Positions 1 to 6,765 of a stretch of DNA of 9,753 nt are shown piece by piece; within the stretch, counting starts at the first letter, position 1; every line of letters begins with the position of its first letter. The notes under the pieces are model-generated. The model saw nothing but the letters and a program-made list of their open reading frames with translations. It was not told the origin of the DNA and did not search any database. Position numbers and translations under genes: made by a program. The DNA lies in contig CANQDN010000048.1 of NCBI GenBank assembly GCA_947593275.1, forward strand, positions 1 through 9,753, written 5' to 3'. The DNA comes from an uncultured Bacilli bacterium (GTDB lineage: Bacteria; Bacillota_I; Bacilli_A; RF39; UBA660).

Positions 1-62
1 CCGAAATCCGAGTCCACGTAGAACCCCACTGTGTAATCGGCGAAACCACTAAAAAATTGATA
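1..62 (-). other. Candidate DGR variable region (partial)
   Basis: This segment encodes residues 411-430 of the surface protein, just after YWTMSP. In the terminal 44 bases, from residue 417 on, I count T 13, C 10, G 14 and A 7. GC is therefore 24/44, and A is scarce in a gene otherwise rich in it. Codons fall into two classes. One class can derive from AAC or AAT by changing A only: TTC at 417, 424 and 430, TAC at 420 and 425, GAC at 427, GAT at 419 and 429. The other class has no A: GCC 418, GTG 422 and 426, GGG 423, TCG 428. I found no GTG codon earlier in the gene. This matches adenine-specific mutagenic retrohoming, but no template repeat or reverse transcriptase is in the window. Confidence 0.5.
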
Positions 63-1292
63 TGGAGACATGGTCCAATAATCTACACCTGTATTTAGCC
101 AAAAACTCGAATTAGCCTTTCCGTGTACTCCACCGGCAAAAGCTACTTCATCTGCAGTGATAAGGCCAATTGGATATTGTAAGCTCTTTGTACCATTTAT
201 TTTTCCACTTGCAGATGATTCTATTCCTGTTGCACCTGTATACGTAAAATAATCTTTATTTTTATTCATTATATTATCTCCGTTAGTATAAGTTGTACTA
301 CATTTGAATGTGGGTTGCTTAGTGTTATTTACTAATCTTAAAAATGCTCCATAGTAAGTTTGAGTTGTACCTGTTCCTCCACTATCTTCCATATCTTCTA
401 TCCAATTTTCTCTTGGATTGGTTGAACCACTTCGATCATTACAGAATCCTGCATTTAAATCTATTCTTCCATCTCCATTAGACCATTCATCATATAAATT
501 TGAGACAAACCAACTTTCTAATTGAGTTAATGCTTTACTTTTCGTTACACCAGTTCCATATCCATGCATATCATTATTTTTATATTCATAACCTACATAC
601 ATATTATTATCACTTGAAGAATTAAAGCTCTGTGCAGAAATTTGAGTACCTGAGCTTGTCTCTTGTGCAGTGCCGCTTCCTGAATATATAAGTCTTATAG
701 TTCCATCTCCATTTATTCGAATAATCCTCCAATATATATCATTTTGACTATTATCTTCTCCAAACTTTACCCAATTATTCTCTACTGTTCCTCTGAAATA
801 ATAACTTGTTCCAAAATCATCTTCTGCTTGATAAACTCCATTTTCTTCTATATCACAACCACCACAAGAAGGTTTACTAAAATCTGTTGCTTCTCCTTGT
901 GAATGTAAATCTAACTCCGCTAGTGTTTTTTCTGATGCTGTTAATACTTTATTAAAATAAACAAAACATCTTTCTTCAGGTGCTAAATTCCCTATTATAT
1001 GTTCTCCATTTTCATTTGTTTTTAATATGGCTTCTTCATCATGTTCTTTTTCACCTTTTAAAACACAATAGCTCCTGTTTGTATCTATTGTATAATTTCC
1101 TTCAGGCATTTCAGTTATTTTTGTTTCTTTTCCTCCGTCTACTTGATACATAGCTATACTATTATAACTATCATTTACTTCTATTCTATCTTTTAATACA
1201 TATTCTTCCTGTTTATTATCTTTCTTAAATGTAAATAAACAAACTAAAAGAATACCTACTACTCCCATTACTAATACTTTATTTAACTTCAT
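1..1292 (-). CDS. Membrane-anchored surface protein with C-type-lectin-like C-terminal domain, candidate DGR target (3' end missing)
   Basis: The frame is open from an ATG at 1292-1290 to the window edge without a stop, giving 430 codons plus two bases; the C-terminus is outside. Residues 1-4 carry two lysines, followed by a hydrophobic stretch (about 5-22) and then charged KKDNKQEE, which fits an N-terminal signal anchor. C18 lacks a good lipobox. Residues 40-115 look like a beta-rich domain. S142-C146 is a CGGC pair. From about 150 on, the protein is rich in Gly, Ser, Asn and aromatics, with DIYWRIIRINGDGTIRLIY (185-203), YPIGLITADEVAFAGG (373-388) and YWTMSP (405-410). From memory, this layout resembles large paralogous families of gut Firmicutes whose C-terminus has a formylglycine-generating-enzyme/C-type-lectin fold. 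The role is probably extracellular binding, ligand unknown. No catalytic residues are recognisable. The start is preceded only by a weak purine-rich tract, but a consensus promoter lies upstream. The last 15 codons differ sharply in base use. Confidence 0.8.
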   Translation of the reverse strand, partial: MKLNKVLVMGVVGILLVCLFTFKKDNKQEEYVLKDRIEVNDSYNSIAMYQVDGGKETKITEMPEGNYTIDTNRSYCVLKGEKEHDEEAILKTNENGEHIIGNLAPEERCFVYFNKVLTASEKTLAELDLHSQGEATDFSKPSCGGCDIEENGVYQAEDDFGTSYYFRGTVENNWVKFGEDNSQNDIYWRIIRINGDGTIRLIYSGSGTAQETSSGTQISAQSFNSSSDNNMYVGYEYKNNDMHGYGTGVTKSKALTQLESWFVSNLYDEWSNGDGRIDLNAGFCNDRSGSTNPRENWIEDMEDSGGTGTTQTYYGAFLRLVNNTKQPTFKCSTTYTNGDNIMNKNKDYFTYTGATGIESSASGKINGTKSLQYPIGLITADEVAFAGGVHGKANSSFWLNTGVDYWTMSPYQFFSGFADYTVGFYVDSDF

Positions 1293-1346
1293 TGCTTTCT
1301 CTCTTTCCCTTCTCAAATCTATTAAGATTTTCTAACTTATACTAAA

Positions 1347-1375
1347 ATTATAATCTAACAAGTGTCAAATGTCAA
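1347..1375 (-). promoter_or_regulatory. Consensus sigma-A promoter of the surface-protein gene
   Basis: On the minus strand a perfect -35 TTGACA (1375-1370) is followed by exactly 17 nt and a perfect -10 TATAAT (1352-1347). Transcription should start near 1340, giving a leader of roughly 48 nt before the ATG at 1292. A second TTTGACA copy directly follows the -35 (tandem TTGACA-TTTGACA). Such a strong core promoter would normally need a repressor or phase control if expression is conditional; the divergent regulator next door is the obvious candidate. Confidence 0.85.
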
Positions 1376-1391
1376 GAAAATTCTCGGCATT

Positions 1392-1419
1392 TTGGCAGTG
1401 ATATTTCAAGTTTTATAAA
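1392..1419 (+). promoter_or_regulatory. Probable promoter of the double-HTH regulator gene
   Basis: TTGGCA (1392-1397), a 16-nt spacer and TATAAA (1414-1419) each match the sigma-A consensus at 5 of 6 bases. The predicted start is near 1426, about 24 nt before the ATG at 1450. Its -35 lies only 16 nt from the -35 of the divergent surface-protein promoter, so the two promoters are back-to-back and could be controlled together. Confidence 0.6.
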
Positions 1420-1421
1420 TA

Positions 1422-1436
1422 AATGAGAAAATCATT
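1422..1436. promoter_or_regulatory. Short inverted repeat, possible operator
   Basis: AATGA-gaaaa-TCATT is a perfect 5-bp inverted repeat with a 5-nt spacer, placed over the predicted transcription start of the regulator gene. XRE-family proteins often bind such small palindromes and repress their own gene. The arms are short and AT-rich, so chance is a real alternative. Confidence 0.3.
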
Positions 1437-1438
1437 CT

Positions 1439-1444
1439 AGGTGA
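1439..1444 (+). promoter_or_regulatory. Shine-Dalgarno site fixing the regulator's start at 1450
   Basis: AGGTGA lies 5 nt upstream of the ATG at 1450-1452. The in-frame GTG at 1441 lies inside this site and so cannot be its start. The protein should therefore begin MNYGPKMKEI. Confidence 0.8.
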
Positions 1445-1449
1445 TTATA

Positions 1450-1902
1450 ATGAATTATGGACCCAAAATGAAAGAAATAAGACTTAAATATAATAAAGCT
1501 CAAAAAGATATTGCAGAAGTATTAAAAATATCTCCAATAACATACAGCCATTATGAAACACAGGATAGTATTATTCCTTTAAAACATTTAAATAATTTTT
1601 GCAATTATTTTAAAGTACCTATTGATTATATTTTTGGATTATCTAAAATATCTTCCTATGATGATTTTAAAGAAAGCATTGATAAAAAACAAGTTGGAAA
1701 TAATCTAAAAGTTTTTAGAGCGGATCACAAAATTACTCAAGAAAAATTAGCTGCGATTTTAAATGTATCTAAGTCTGTAGTTGCTGATTATGAACGTGGA
1801 AGATATTTAATTGCTACCCCTTTCCTCTATACTATCTGTAAAAAATATAATGTTTCTGCTGATTATTTATTAGGTAAAACTAATAATTCTAAAATTATTT
1901 AA
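1450..1902 (+). CDS. XRE/Cro-CI family regulator with two helix-turn-helix domains
   Basis: The 150-residue protein consists almost entirely of two HTH_3-type DNA-binding domains. The first spans about residues 7-62 (helix-turn-helix at AQKDIAEVLKISPITYSHYE, 17-36). The second spans about 84-141 (TQEKLAAILNVSKSVVADYE, 96-115). Each ends in a related closing motif, DYIFGLS (59-65) and DYLLGKT (138-144), so the gene looks like an internal duplication. There is no visible sensor, protease or dimerisation domain and no membrane segment. It is most likely a cytoplasmic transcription regulator, possibly repressing itself and the divergent surface-protein gene through the 1320-1440 region. The start is set by the AGGTGA site. 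It converges on queA and ends at a shared hairpin. The target genes cannot be read from the sequence. Confidence 0.88.
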   Translation: MNYGPKMKEIRLKYNKAQKDIAEVLKISPITYSHYETQDSIIPLKHLNNFCNYFKVPIDYIFGLSKISSYDDFKESIDKKQVGNNLKVFRADHKITQEKLAAILNVSKSVVADYERGRYLIATPFLYTICKKYNVSADYLLGKTNNSKII

Positions 1903-1930
1903 AAAAAATTGCTATCTAAGCAATCTTTTT
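1901..1930. terminator. Bidirectional rho-independent terminator between the regulator and queA
   Basis: A perfect 6-bp stem ATTGCT (1908-1913) / AGCAAT (1919-1924) with a 5-nt loop is flanked by an A tract (1901-1907) and a T tract (1926-1930). It therefore has a U-run on either strand. It starts at the regulator's stop codon, and its T tract overlaps the queA stop codon (1929-1931). The stem is weak, so termination could be incomplete. Confidence 0.7.
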
Positions 1931-2951
1931 ATTTAATAAACATAGCGTCTCCAAAAGAGAAGAAACGATATTTTAATTTAATGGCTTCTTTATAAGCTTT
2001 AAGAATGTTTTCTCGGGTTGCAAGAGCACTAACAAGCATTAAAAGAGTTGATTTGGGTAAATGGAAATTAGTTATTAATCCATCTATAGCTTTAAATTGA
2101 AAACCTGGATAAATAAATATATCTGTATTTCCTTTACAAGCCTTAAATTCGGGATATTTATGACTAATAGTTTCTAATACTCTTGTTGTAGTAGTTCCAA
2201 CAGCATATATTTTTCTACCCTCTTTTTTAGCTAGATTTAATCTATTTGCTACTACTTCGGTCATTTCATAATATTCTGTATGCATATGATGATCCAAGAT
2301 GTTTTCTACTTCAACTGGTCTAAAAGTTCCTAAACCAACATGTAAAGTAACAAATAATACTTCTACGCCTTTTCTTTTAATTTCGTCTAATAATTCTAAT
2401 GTAAAATGAAGACCCGCGGTAGGAGCAGCAGCACTACCTAAATTTTGGGCATAAACTGTTTGATAGCGGTCTTTTTCTTGTAATTTTTCATGAATATAGG
2501 GAGGTAGAGGCATTTCTCCTAATTCATCTAATATTTCCATTAAAATGCCATTATATATTAATTTAACTTGAACTATTCCTTCATCTAACTTTTTAATAAC
2601 TTTAGCTTGTAATTTATCACTAAATTTAATAATTGTATTTTCTTTAAGTCTTTTCGCGGGTCTGGAAAGACATTCCCATACATTATCGCCAAGATCTTTT
2701 AAAAGTAAAAGTTCAATTACGGCTTTAGTTTCTTCTTTTTCCCCGATTAAACGAGCCGGAATAACTTTAGTATCATTTAAAACTAAAACATCACCTTTAT
2801 TTAATTCATTAATAATATTATTAAAATGTTCATGTTTTATATCTCCAGTATTTTTATTTAATATTAATAATTTAGAACTATCTCTTTTCTTTAAGGGAGT
2901 TTGGGCGATTAATTCTTCGGGTAAAACATAATCATAATCTTTTATATTCAT
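1929..2951 (-). CDS. queA: S-adenosylmethionine:tRNA ribosyltransferase-isomerase
   Basis: QueA transfers and isomerises the ribosyl group of S-adenosylmethionine onto 7-aminomethyl-7-deazaguanine at tRNA position 34, making epoxyqueuosine in Asp, Asn, His and Tyr tRNAs. The 340-residue protein is full length and carries the family signatures in order: LNDTKVIPARL (58-68), GEMPLPPYI (145-153), AAPTAGLHFT (175-184), LHVGLGTFRPV (203-213), NFHLPKSTLLMLVSAL (295-310) and YRFFSFGDAMFI (328-339). I chose the ATG at 2951 over an in-frame GTG at 2966 because GAGGAG lies 7 nt before it, while the GTG would sit inside tmk. It is the last gene of the ruvB-to-queA run, 1 nt after the tmk stop. The usual partner tgt does not follow. 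Confidence 0.97.
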   Translation of the reverse strand: MNIKDYDYVLPEELIAQTPLKKRDSSKLLILNKNTGDIKHEHFNNIINELNKGDVLVLNDTKVIPARLIGEKEETKAVIELLLLKDLGDNVWECLSRPAKRLKENTIIKFSDKLQAKVIKKLDEGIVQVKLIYNGILMEILDELGEMPLPPYIHEKLQEKDRYQTVYAQNLGSAAAPTAGLHFTLELLDEIKRKGVEVLFVTLHVGLGTFRPVEVENILDHHMHTEYYEMTEVVANRLNLAKKEGRKIYAVGTTTTRVLETISHKYPEFKACKGNTDIFIYPGFQFKAIDGLITNFHLPKSTLLMLVSALATRENILKAYKEAIKLKYRFFSFGDAMFIK

Positions 2952-2952
2952 G

Positions 2953-3621
2953 CTATATCTCCTCACTAATATATTTTATAACTTTATCTAATATTTCTTC
3001 TCCCATAGCATTTATAGGTCTAATAATATCCCCATTAAAACAATTTATCTTTTGATAATCATAAATTTGGGCAAGTTCAAAGTACGCTATTTCAGCCATT
3101 CTTAAAGTATTTACATTGGGTTTTTCACCCTTTTGTTCTTTAAAGTAACATACTTTTTCATAAGGCATATATAAAAATAATACTAAATCGGGTCTTGGTA
3201 ATTCTAATAAGACATATTCTAGATTATCTAACCATTCATACATTATATTTCTTTTTTTAATATCTTTAATTTTACCACCTTGAAAAGCCATACTAGATTC
3301 GACGTATCTATTTAAAACAACTATATATCCTTGATTTAAATATTTATTAATTTCTTTTATATTATATAATCTATCGGCAGCATAATAAAGACTAGATATT
3401 TTAGGATCTACATTTTCAATTCCTTCTTTAAAAAGAGAATGTCCACTTTTGCCTAAATAAGCATCGCCAATAATTTTACCTGTAGGTGAATCATAGTTAG
3501 GGAAACTAAAACTAATCGCTTTAAACCCTTTTAATTTTAGATTTTTAACTAAAAGCTCTGTTTGGGTTTGTTTCCCAGAAAAATCAGTTCCCTCAATAAC
3601 TATTAATTTACCTTTATTCAT
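2953..3621 (-). CDS. tmk: Thymidylate kinase-family protein (dTMP kinase), divergent
   Basis: Predicted cytoplasmic kinase converting dTMP to dTDP with ATP. The 222-residue protein has a P-loop GTDFSGKQ (11-18), FPNYDSPTGK (40-49), an ADRLYNI segment (82-88) equivalent to the nucleotide-site helix, and NRYVESSMAFQGG (104-116). Several positions differ from textbook Tmk. The P-loop has K17-Q18 instead of Lys-Thr/Ser, the DRY motif reads N104-R-Y, and the usual LDVP strand reads LYMP (150-153). FPNYDSPTGK is closer to the eukaryotic-type FPxR...G pattern than to the E. coli type. From memory similar GKQTQ/NRY variants occur in other Firmicutes, so it may still be a dTMP kinase; another deoxynucleoside or nucleotide kinase is the alternative. 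The start follows GAGGT by 5 nt, with 10 nt to the glyA stop, and glyA and folD upstream support a dTMP role. Confidence 0.85.
   Translation of the reverse strand: MNKGKLIVIEGTDFSGKQTQTELLVKNLKLKGFKAISFSFPNYDSPTGKIIGDAYLGKSGHSLFKEGIENVDPKISSLYYAADRLYNIKEINKYLNQGYIVVLNRYVESSMAFQGGKIKDIKKRNIMYEWLDNLEYVLLELPRPDLVLFLYMPYEKVCYFKEQKGEKPNVNTLRMAEIAYFELAQIYDYQKINCFNGDIIRPINAMGEEILDKVIKYISEEI
2959..2964 (-). promoter_or_regulatory. Shine-Dalgarno site deciding the queA start
   Basis: GAGGAG on the minus strand lies inside the last codons of tmk, 7 nt before the ATG at 2951. It supports translation of queA from 2951, probably coupled to termination of tmk translation. Confidence 0.85.
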
Positions 3622-3631
3622 AATTTACCTC

Positions 3632-4852
3632 TTAATATATTGGAAATTTATCTGTAATAGATAATACTTCTTTTTTTAAGTCTAAAAGGATACTTTCATT
3701 ATCTTTATTTTTTAAAGCTTTAACAATAATATGACCAATTTCTTCAAATTCTTTTTCTTTTAGGCCACGTGTTGTCATGGCTGGGGTTCCAAGTCTTATA
3801 CCACTAGTTTTAAAAGGTGATTCAGTCTCATTTGGGATGGTATTTTTATTGACGGTTATACAGATCTTATCAAGGATGGTCTCAGCTTCTTTTCCAGTTA
3901 GGCCTAAAGAACTTTTAACATCAACAAGCATTAAATGATTATCTGTACCTCCTGAGATTATTTTTAAGCCTTCATTTTGTAAAGTTTGGGCTAGAGTTTT
4001 AGCATTCTTAATTATTTGTTCAGCATAAATCTTAAATTCAGGTTGTAAAGCTTCATAAAAACATTCAGCTTTCGCGGCGATTACGTGCATTAAAGGACCA
4101 CCTTGAATACCTGGGAATATTGTATTATTTATCTTATTTATAATTTCTTCATTATTAGTTAAGATAATACCCCCTCTAGGGCCTCTTAATGTTTTATGGG
4201 TAGTTGATGATACAACATCAGCATATTTAACGGGATTTTCATGTAAACCGGCAGCGACTAAACCCGCAATATGAGCCATATCTACAAATAGGAGTGCTCC
4301 TACTTCATCAGCAATTTCTCTAAACTTTTTAAAATCAATAAATCTGGAATAAGCACTAGCTCCAGCGACTATCATTTGAGGTTTTTCTTTTAAAGCAATC
4401 TTTCTTATTTCTTCATAATCTAACATTTCAGTTTTACTATCTAAATTATAGGCGATAAACTGATAATCAAGACCACTAAAATTAATACTATGGCCATGAG
4501 TTAGATGACCTCCATGAGATAAATTTAAACCCAAAACTTTAGCATTTGGTTTTAGTAAAGCCCGATATACAGCCATATTGGCACTAGAACCACTATGGGG
4601 TTGAACATTTGCATATTTAGCATCAAATAATTTACAAGCATAATCAATGGCTAAATTTTCTACTATATCAACATTTACACAGCCACCATAATATCTTTTA
4701 CCAGGATAACCTTCGGCATATTTATTGGTAAAAATACTTCCTTGTAATTCTAAAACACTTTTAGAAACATAGTTTTCGGATGCGATAAGTTCAATATTAT
4801 TTTGTTGACGTTTCTTTTCATTTTCTAAAGCTTCTTTTATTTTTTTATCCAT
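3632..4852 (-). CDS. glyA: Serine hydroxymethyltransferase
   Basis: GlyA is a PLP enzyme that interconverts serine plus tetrahydrofolate with glycine plus 5,10-methylene-THF, the main entry of one-carbon units. The 406-residue protein is full length. Recognisable parts are the N-terminal IELIASENYVS (20-30), the EGYPGKRYYGG segment (47-57), the HSGSSANMAVY cofactor region (86-96), SHGGHLTHG (112-120), DMAHIAGLVAAG (191-202), and STTHKTLRGPRGG (216-228) with K220 as the predicted PLP lysine. The folD stop TAA abuts the glyA ATG with no gap, and AGAGGG ending 7 nt upstream lies within folD, so translation is probably coupled. With FolD upstream and Tmk downstream it forms a folate/dTMP sub-cluster. 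R97 is encoded by a CGG codon. Confidence 0.98.
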   Translation of the reverse strand: MDKKIKEALENEKKRQQNNIELIASENYVSKSVLELQGSIFTNKYAEGYPGKRYYGGCVNVDIVENLAIDYACKLFDAKYANVQPHSGSSANMAVYRALLKPNAKVLGLNLSHGGHLTHGHSINFSGLDYQFIAYNLDSKTEMLDYEEIRKIALKEKPQMIVAGASAYSRFIDFKKFREIADEVGALLFVDMAHIAGLVAAGLHENPVKYADVVSSTTHKTLRGPRGGIILTNNEEIINKINNTIFPGIQGGPLMHVIAAKAECFYEALQPEFKIYAEQIIKNAKTLAQTLQNEGLKIISGGTDNHLMLVDVKSSLGLTGKEAETILDKICITVNKNTIPNETESPFKTSGIRLGTPAMTTRGLKEKEFEEIGHIIVKALKNKDNESILLDLKKEVLSITDKFPIY

Positions 4853-5689
4853 TTAGATTCCCTCTTTCTTTTTTCTTGCTTCAACTACATTTGAAAGTAG
4901 CATAGCAACAGTTAGTGGTCCAACACCCCCAGGAACAGGAGTTATATAACTTACTTTATCTTTAATGCGATTAAAATCAACATCACCATAAAGTTTACCT
5001 TCTACGCGGTTAATTCCAACATCGATTATAACGGCATTTTCTTTTATATATTCTTCAGTAATATAATTTGCTTTACCGATGGCAACAATAAGGATATCGG
5101 CCTTTTTAGTTATTTCTTTTAAATTCTTAGTTTTACTATGAGTTATAGTTACGGTGGCATCTTTATTTAATAAAGCTAAAAGAAGAGGTCTACCTACAAT
5201 AATACTTCGGCCAATAATTACGACATTCTTGCCTTCTAGTTCAATATTTTCATATTCTAATAATTTTAAAATACCTAAAGGAGTAGCAGCGATAAAATTG
5301 GGTTTATTAGCCGCGAGTAAGCCTAAATTATAACTTCCAAAGCCATCAACATCTTTACTTGGATCAATGGTATTACTAATTAAATATTCATTTAAGTTCT
5401 TTGGGAGTGGACTTTGAACGATTATACCATCAATATTATTATCGGCATTTAATTTTTTAATTAAAAGAATTAGTTCTTCTTCCGCTACATCAGCATTAAA
5501 ATTAAATACTTTAGCTTCTATTCCTATCTCACTACAAGCTTTTAATTTATTTCTAACATATATTTTACTAGCTTCATCTTCACCCACTAAAATAATTGCT
5601 AAACTAGGTTTTATATTATATTTTTCGATTTCTTTTTTTAAATTTTCACGTATTTCTAAAGATATCTTTTTACCATCAATTAATTTCAT
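4853..5689 (-). CDS. folD: Bifunctional methylene-THF dehydrogenase / methenyl-THF cyclohydrolase
   Basis: FolD oxidises 5,10-methylene-THF with NADP and hydrolyses the product to 10-formyl-THF, feeding purine and formyl-Met synthesis. The 278-residue protein is slightly short but complete. Visible motifs are YVRNK (44-48, with K48 at the place of the cyclohydrolase lysine), VQSPLPKN (91-98), DVDGFGSYNLG (113-123), the dinucleotide-site motif GRSIIVGRP (160-168), the DVGINR strand (223-228) and PVPGGVGPLTVAML (251-264). The common PCTP element reads AATP (134-137), a tolerated-looking change outside the catalytic lysine. The start has a strong AGGGGTGA site 6 nt upstream. The gene is 13 nt after ruvB and directly abuts glyA. 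Confidence 0.97.
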   Translation of the reverse strand: MKLIDGKKISLEIRENLKKEIEKYNIKPSLAIILVGEDEASKIYVRNKLKACSEIGIEAKVFNFNADVAEEELILLIKKLNADNNIDGIIVQSPLPKNLNEYLISNTIDPSKDVDGFGSYNLGLLAANKPNFIAATPLGILKLLEYENIELEGKNVVIIGRSIIVGRPLLLALLNKDATVTITHSKTKNLKEITKKADILIVAIGKANYITEEYIKENAVIIDVGINRVEGKLYGDVDFNRIKDKVSYITPVPGGVGPLTVAMLLSNVVEARKKKEGI

Positions 5690-5702
5690 TATAATTCACC
5701 CC

Positions 5703-6707
5703 TTAAAATAATGTTTCTTGCCTATTTATTTTTAAATGATCATAAGCTTTATCAGTCGCCATTCTTCCTCTTGGAGTTCGTTTAATAAAACCTTCTTGAA
5801 GTAAAAATGGTTCAACTACATCTTCAATAGTAGTTACTTCTTCACCGATTGCTGTTGCAATAGTTTCAACACCAACTGGTCCTCCATTAAATTTATTTAT
5901 TAAAGCTTCTAAATATTCAATATCGATTTGATCTAGGCCATATTCATCTACTTTAAGTTTCTTTAAACTATCTATAGTTATAGCATAATCAATAGTTCCT
6001 GTACCATTTACTAAAGCAAAATCTCGAACTCTTTTAAATAAACGATTAGCAACTCTTGGAGTCTTTCTACAACGTCTAGCGATTTCTAGGGCGGCATCAT
6101 CATCAATATTCATGCTTAAAACGCGGCCTGTTCTTTTAACTATTTGTTGTAATTCACTATCTTTATAATAATTAAGTTTAGAGACTATTCCAAAACGATC
6201 CCTAAGAGGACTAGATAAATCACCCGCTCTAGTAGTAGCGCCGACTAAAGTAAATGGTGGTAAGTCGATTTTTATACTTTTACTCTTTCCTTCAGTACCG
6301 ATTATAATATCCAATTCAAAATCTTCCATAGCCGGATATAATATTTCTTCAACAAACTTGGGCATCCGATGGATTTCATCAATAAATAAGACATCTCCTG
6401 GCTCAAGAGTTGATAAAACGGCAGCGAGATCACCACTTTTTTCTAATGAAGGCCCACTTGCAGTTTTAATATTACTTCCTAGTTCATTAGCAATTATATG
6501 AGCAAGAGTTGTTTTTCCAAGTCCGGGAGGACCATATAAAAGAACATGATCCAATGATTCATCACGCATTTTGGCAGCTTCAATAAAAACTCTTAGATTT
6601 TCTTTTATTTCTTCTTGACCTACATATTCATCTAATGTAAGGGGTCTAATACTCTGTTCAAAACTATCTATATCTAATTCGTTAGTTGATACAACTCTTT
6701 CATCCAT
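5703..6707 (-). CDS. ruvB: Holliday junction branch-migration ATPase RuvB
   Basis: RuvB is the hexameric AAA+ motor that, with RuvA, drives branch migration of Holliday junctions. The 334-residue protein is full length. It shows RPLTLDEYVGQ (21-31), Walker A GPPGLGKT (59-66), Walker B LFIDEIHR (107-114), sensor 1 GATTRAG (156-162), an arginine-finger region LRDRFGIV (168-175), and a C-terminal winged-helix domain ending QEGFIKRTPRGRMAT near residue 315. It is the first gene of the ruvB-folD-glyA-tmk-queA run and has its own extended -10 promoter in the 58-nt gap after ruvA. The ATG at 6707 follows a GGA-containing site at a rather long 10-nt spacing. R114, a conserved Arg next to the Walker B motif, is encoded by CGG (6366-6368), which shows that CGG is read as Arg here. 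Confidence 0.98.
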   Translation of the reverse strand: MDERVVSTNELDIDSFEQSIRPLTLDEYVGQEEIKENLRVFIEAAKMRDESLDHVLLYGPPGLGKTTLAHIIANELGSNIKTASGPSLEKSGDLAAVLSTLEPGDVLFIDEIHRMPKFVEEILYPAMEDFELDIIIGTEGKSKSIKIDLPPFTLVGATTRAGDLSSPLRDRFGIVSKLNYYKDSELQQIVKRTGRVLSMNIDDDAALEIARRCRKTPRVANRLFKRVRDFALVNGTGTIDYAITIDSLKKLKVDEYGLDQIDIEYLEALINKFNGGPVGVETIATAIGEEVTTIEDVVEPFLLQEGFIKRTPRGRMATDKAYDHLKINRQETLF

Positions 6708-6731
6708 AATCCAGTAGTCCTTTCTTTATTT

Positions 6732-6760
6732 ATTATACCACACAAGTACTTAAATGTCTT
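6732..6760 (-). promoter_or_regulatory. Promoter of the ruvB-folD-glyA-tmk-queA operon
   Basis: On the minus strand, -35 AAGACA (6760-6755, 4 of 6 consensus), a 17-nt spacer, and -10 TATAAT (6737-6732) preceded by TGG, making an extended -10. The start would be near 6725, giving a leader of about 18 nt. No terminator is visible between ruvA and ruvB, so read-through from the ruvA promoter probably adds to expression. Confidence 0.7.
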
Positions 6761-6765
6761 ATTTT

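Noticed and set aside
1236..1241. Lipobox at C18 of the surface protein
   Set aside because: The residue before the Cys is Val and the residues around it do not fit the lipobox consensus; a plain signal anchor is more likely.
1441..1449. Earlier GTG start for the HTH regulator
   Set aside because: The GTG is part of the AGGTGA ribosome binding site serving the ATG at 1450.
2952..2966. Earlier GTG start for queA (adds five residues)
   Set aside because: It would overlap tmk and lacks a site upstream, whereas the ATG at 2951 has GAGGAG 7 nt before it and matches the usual QueA N-terminus.
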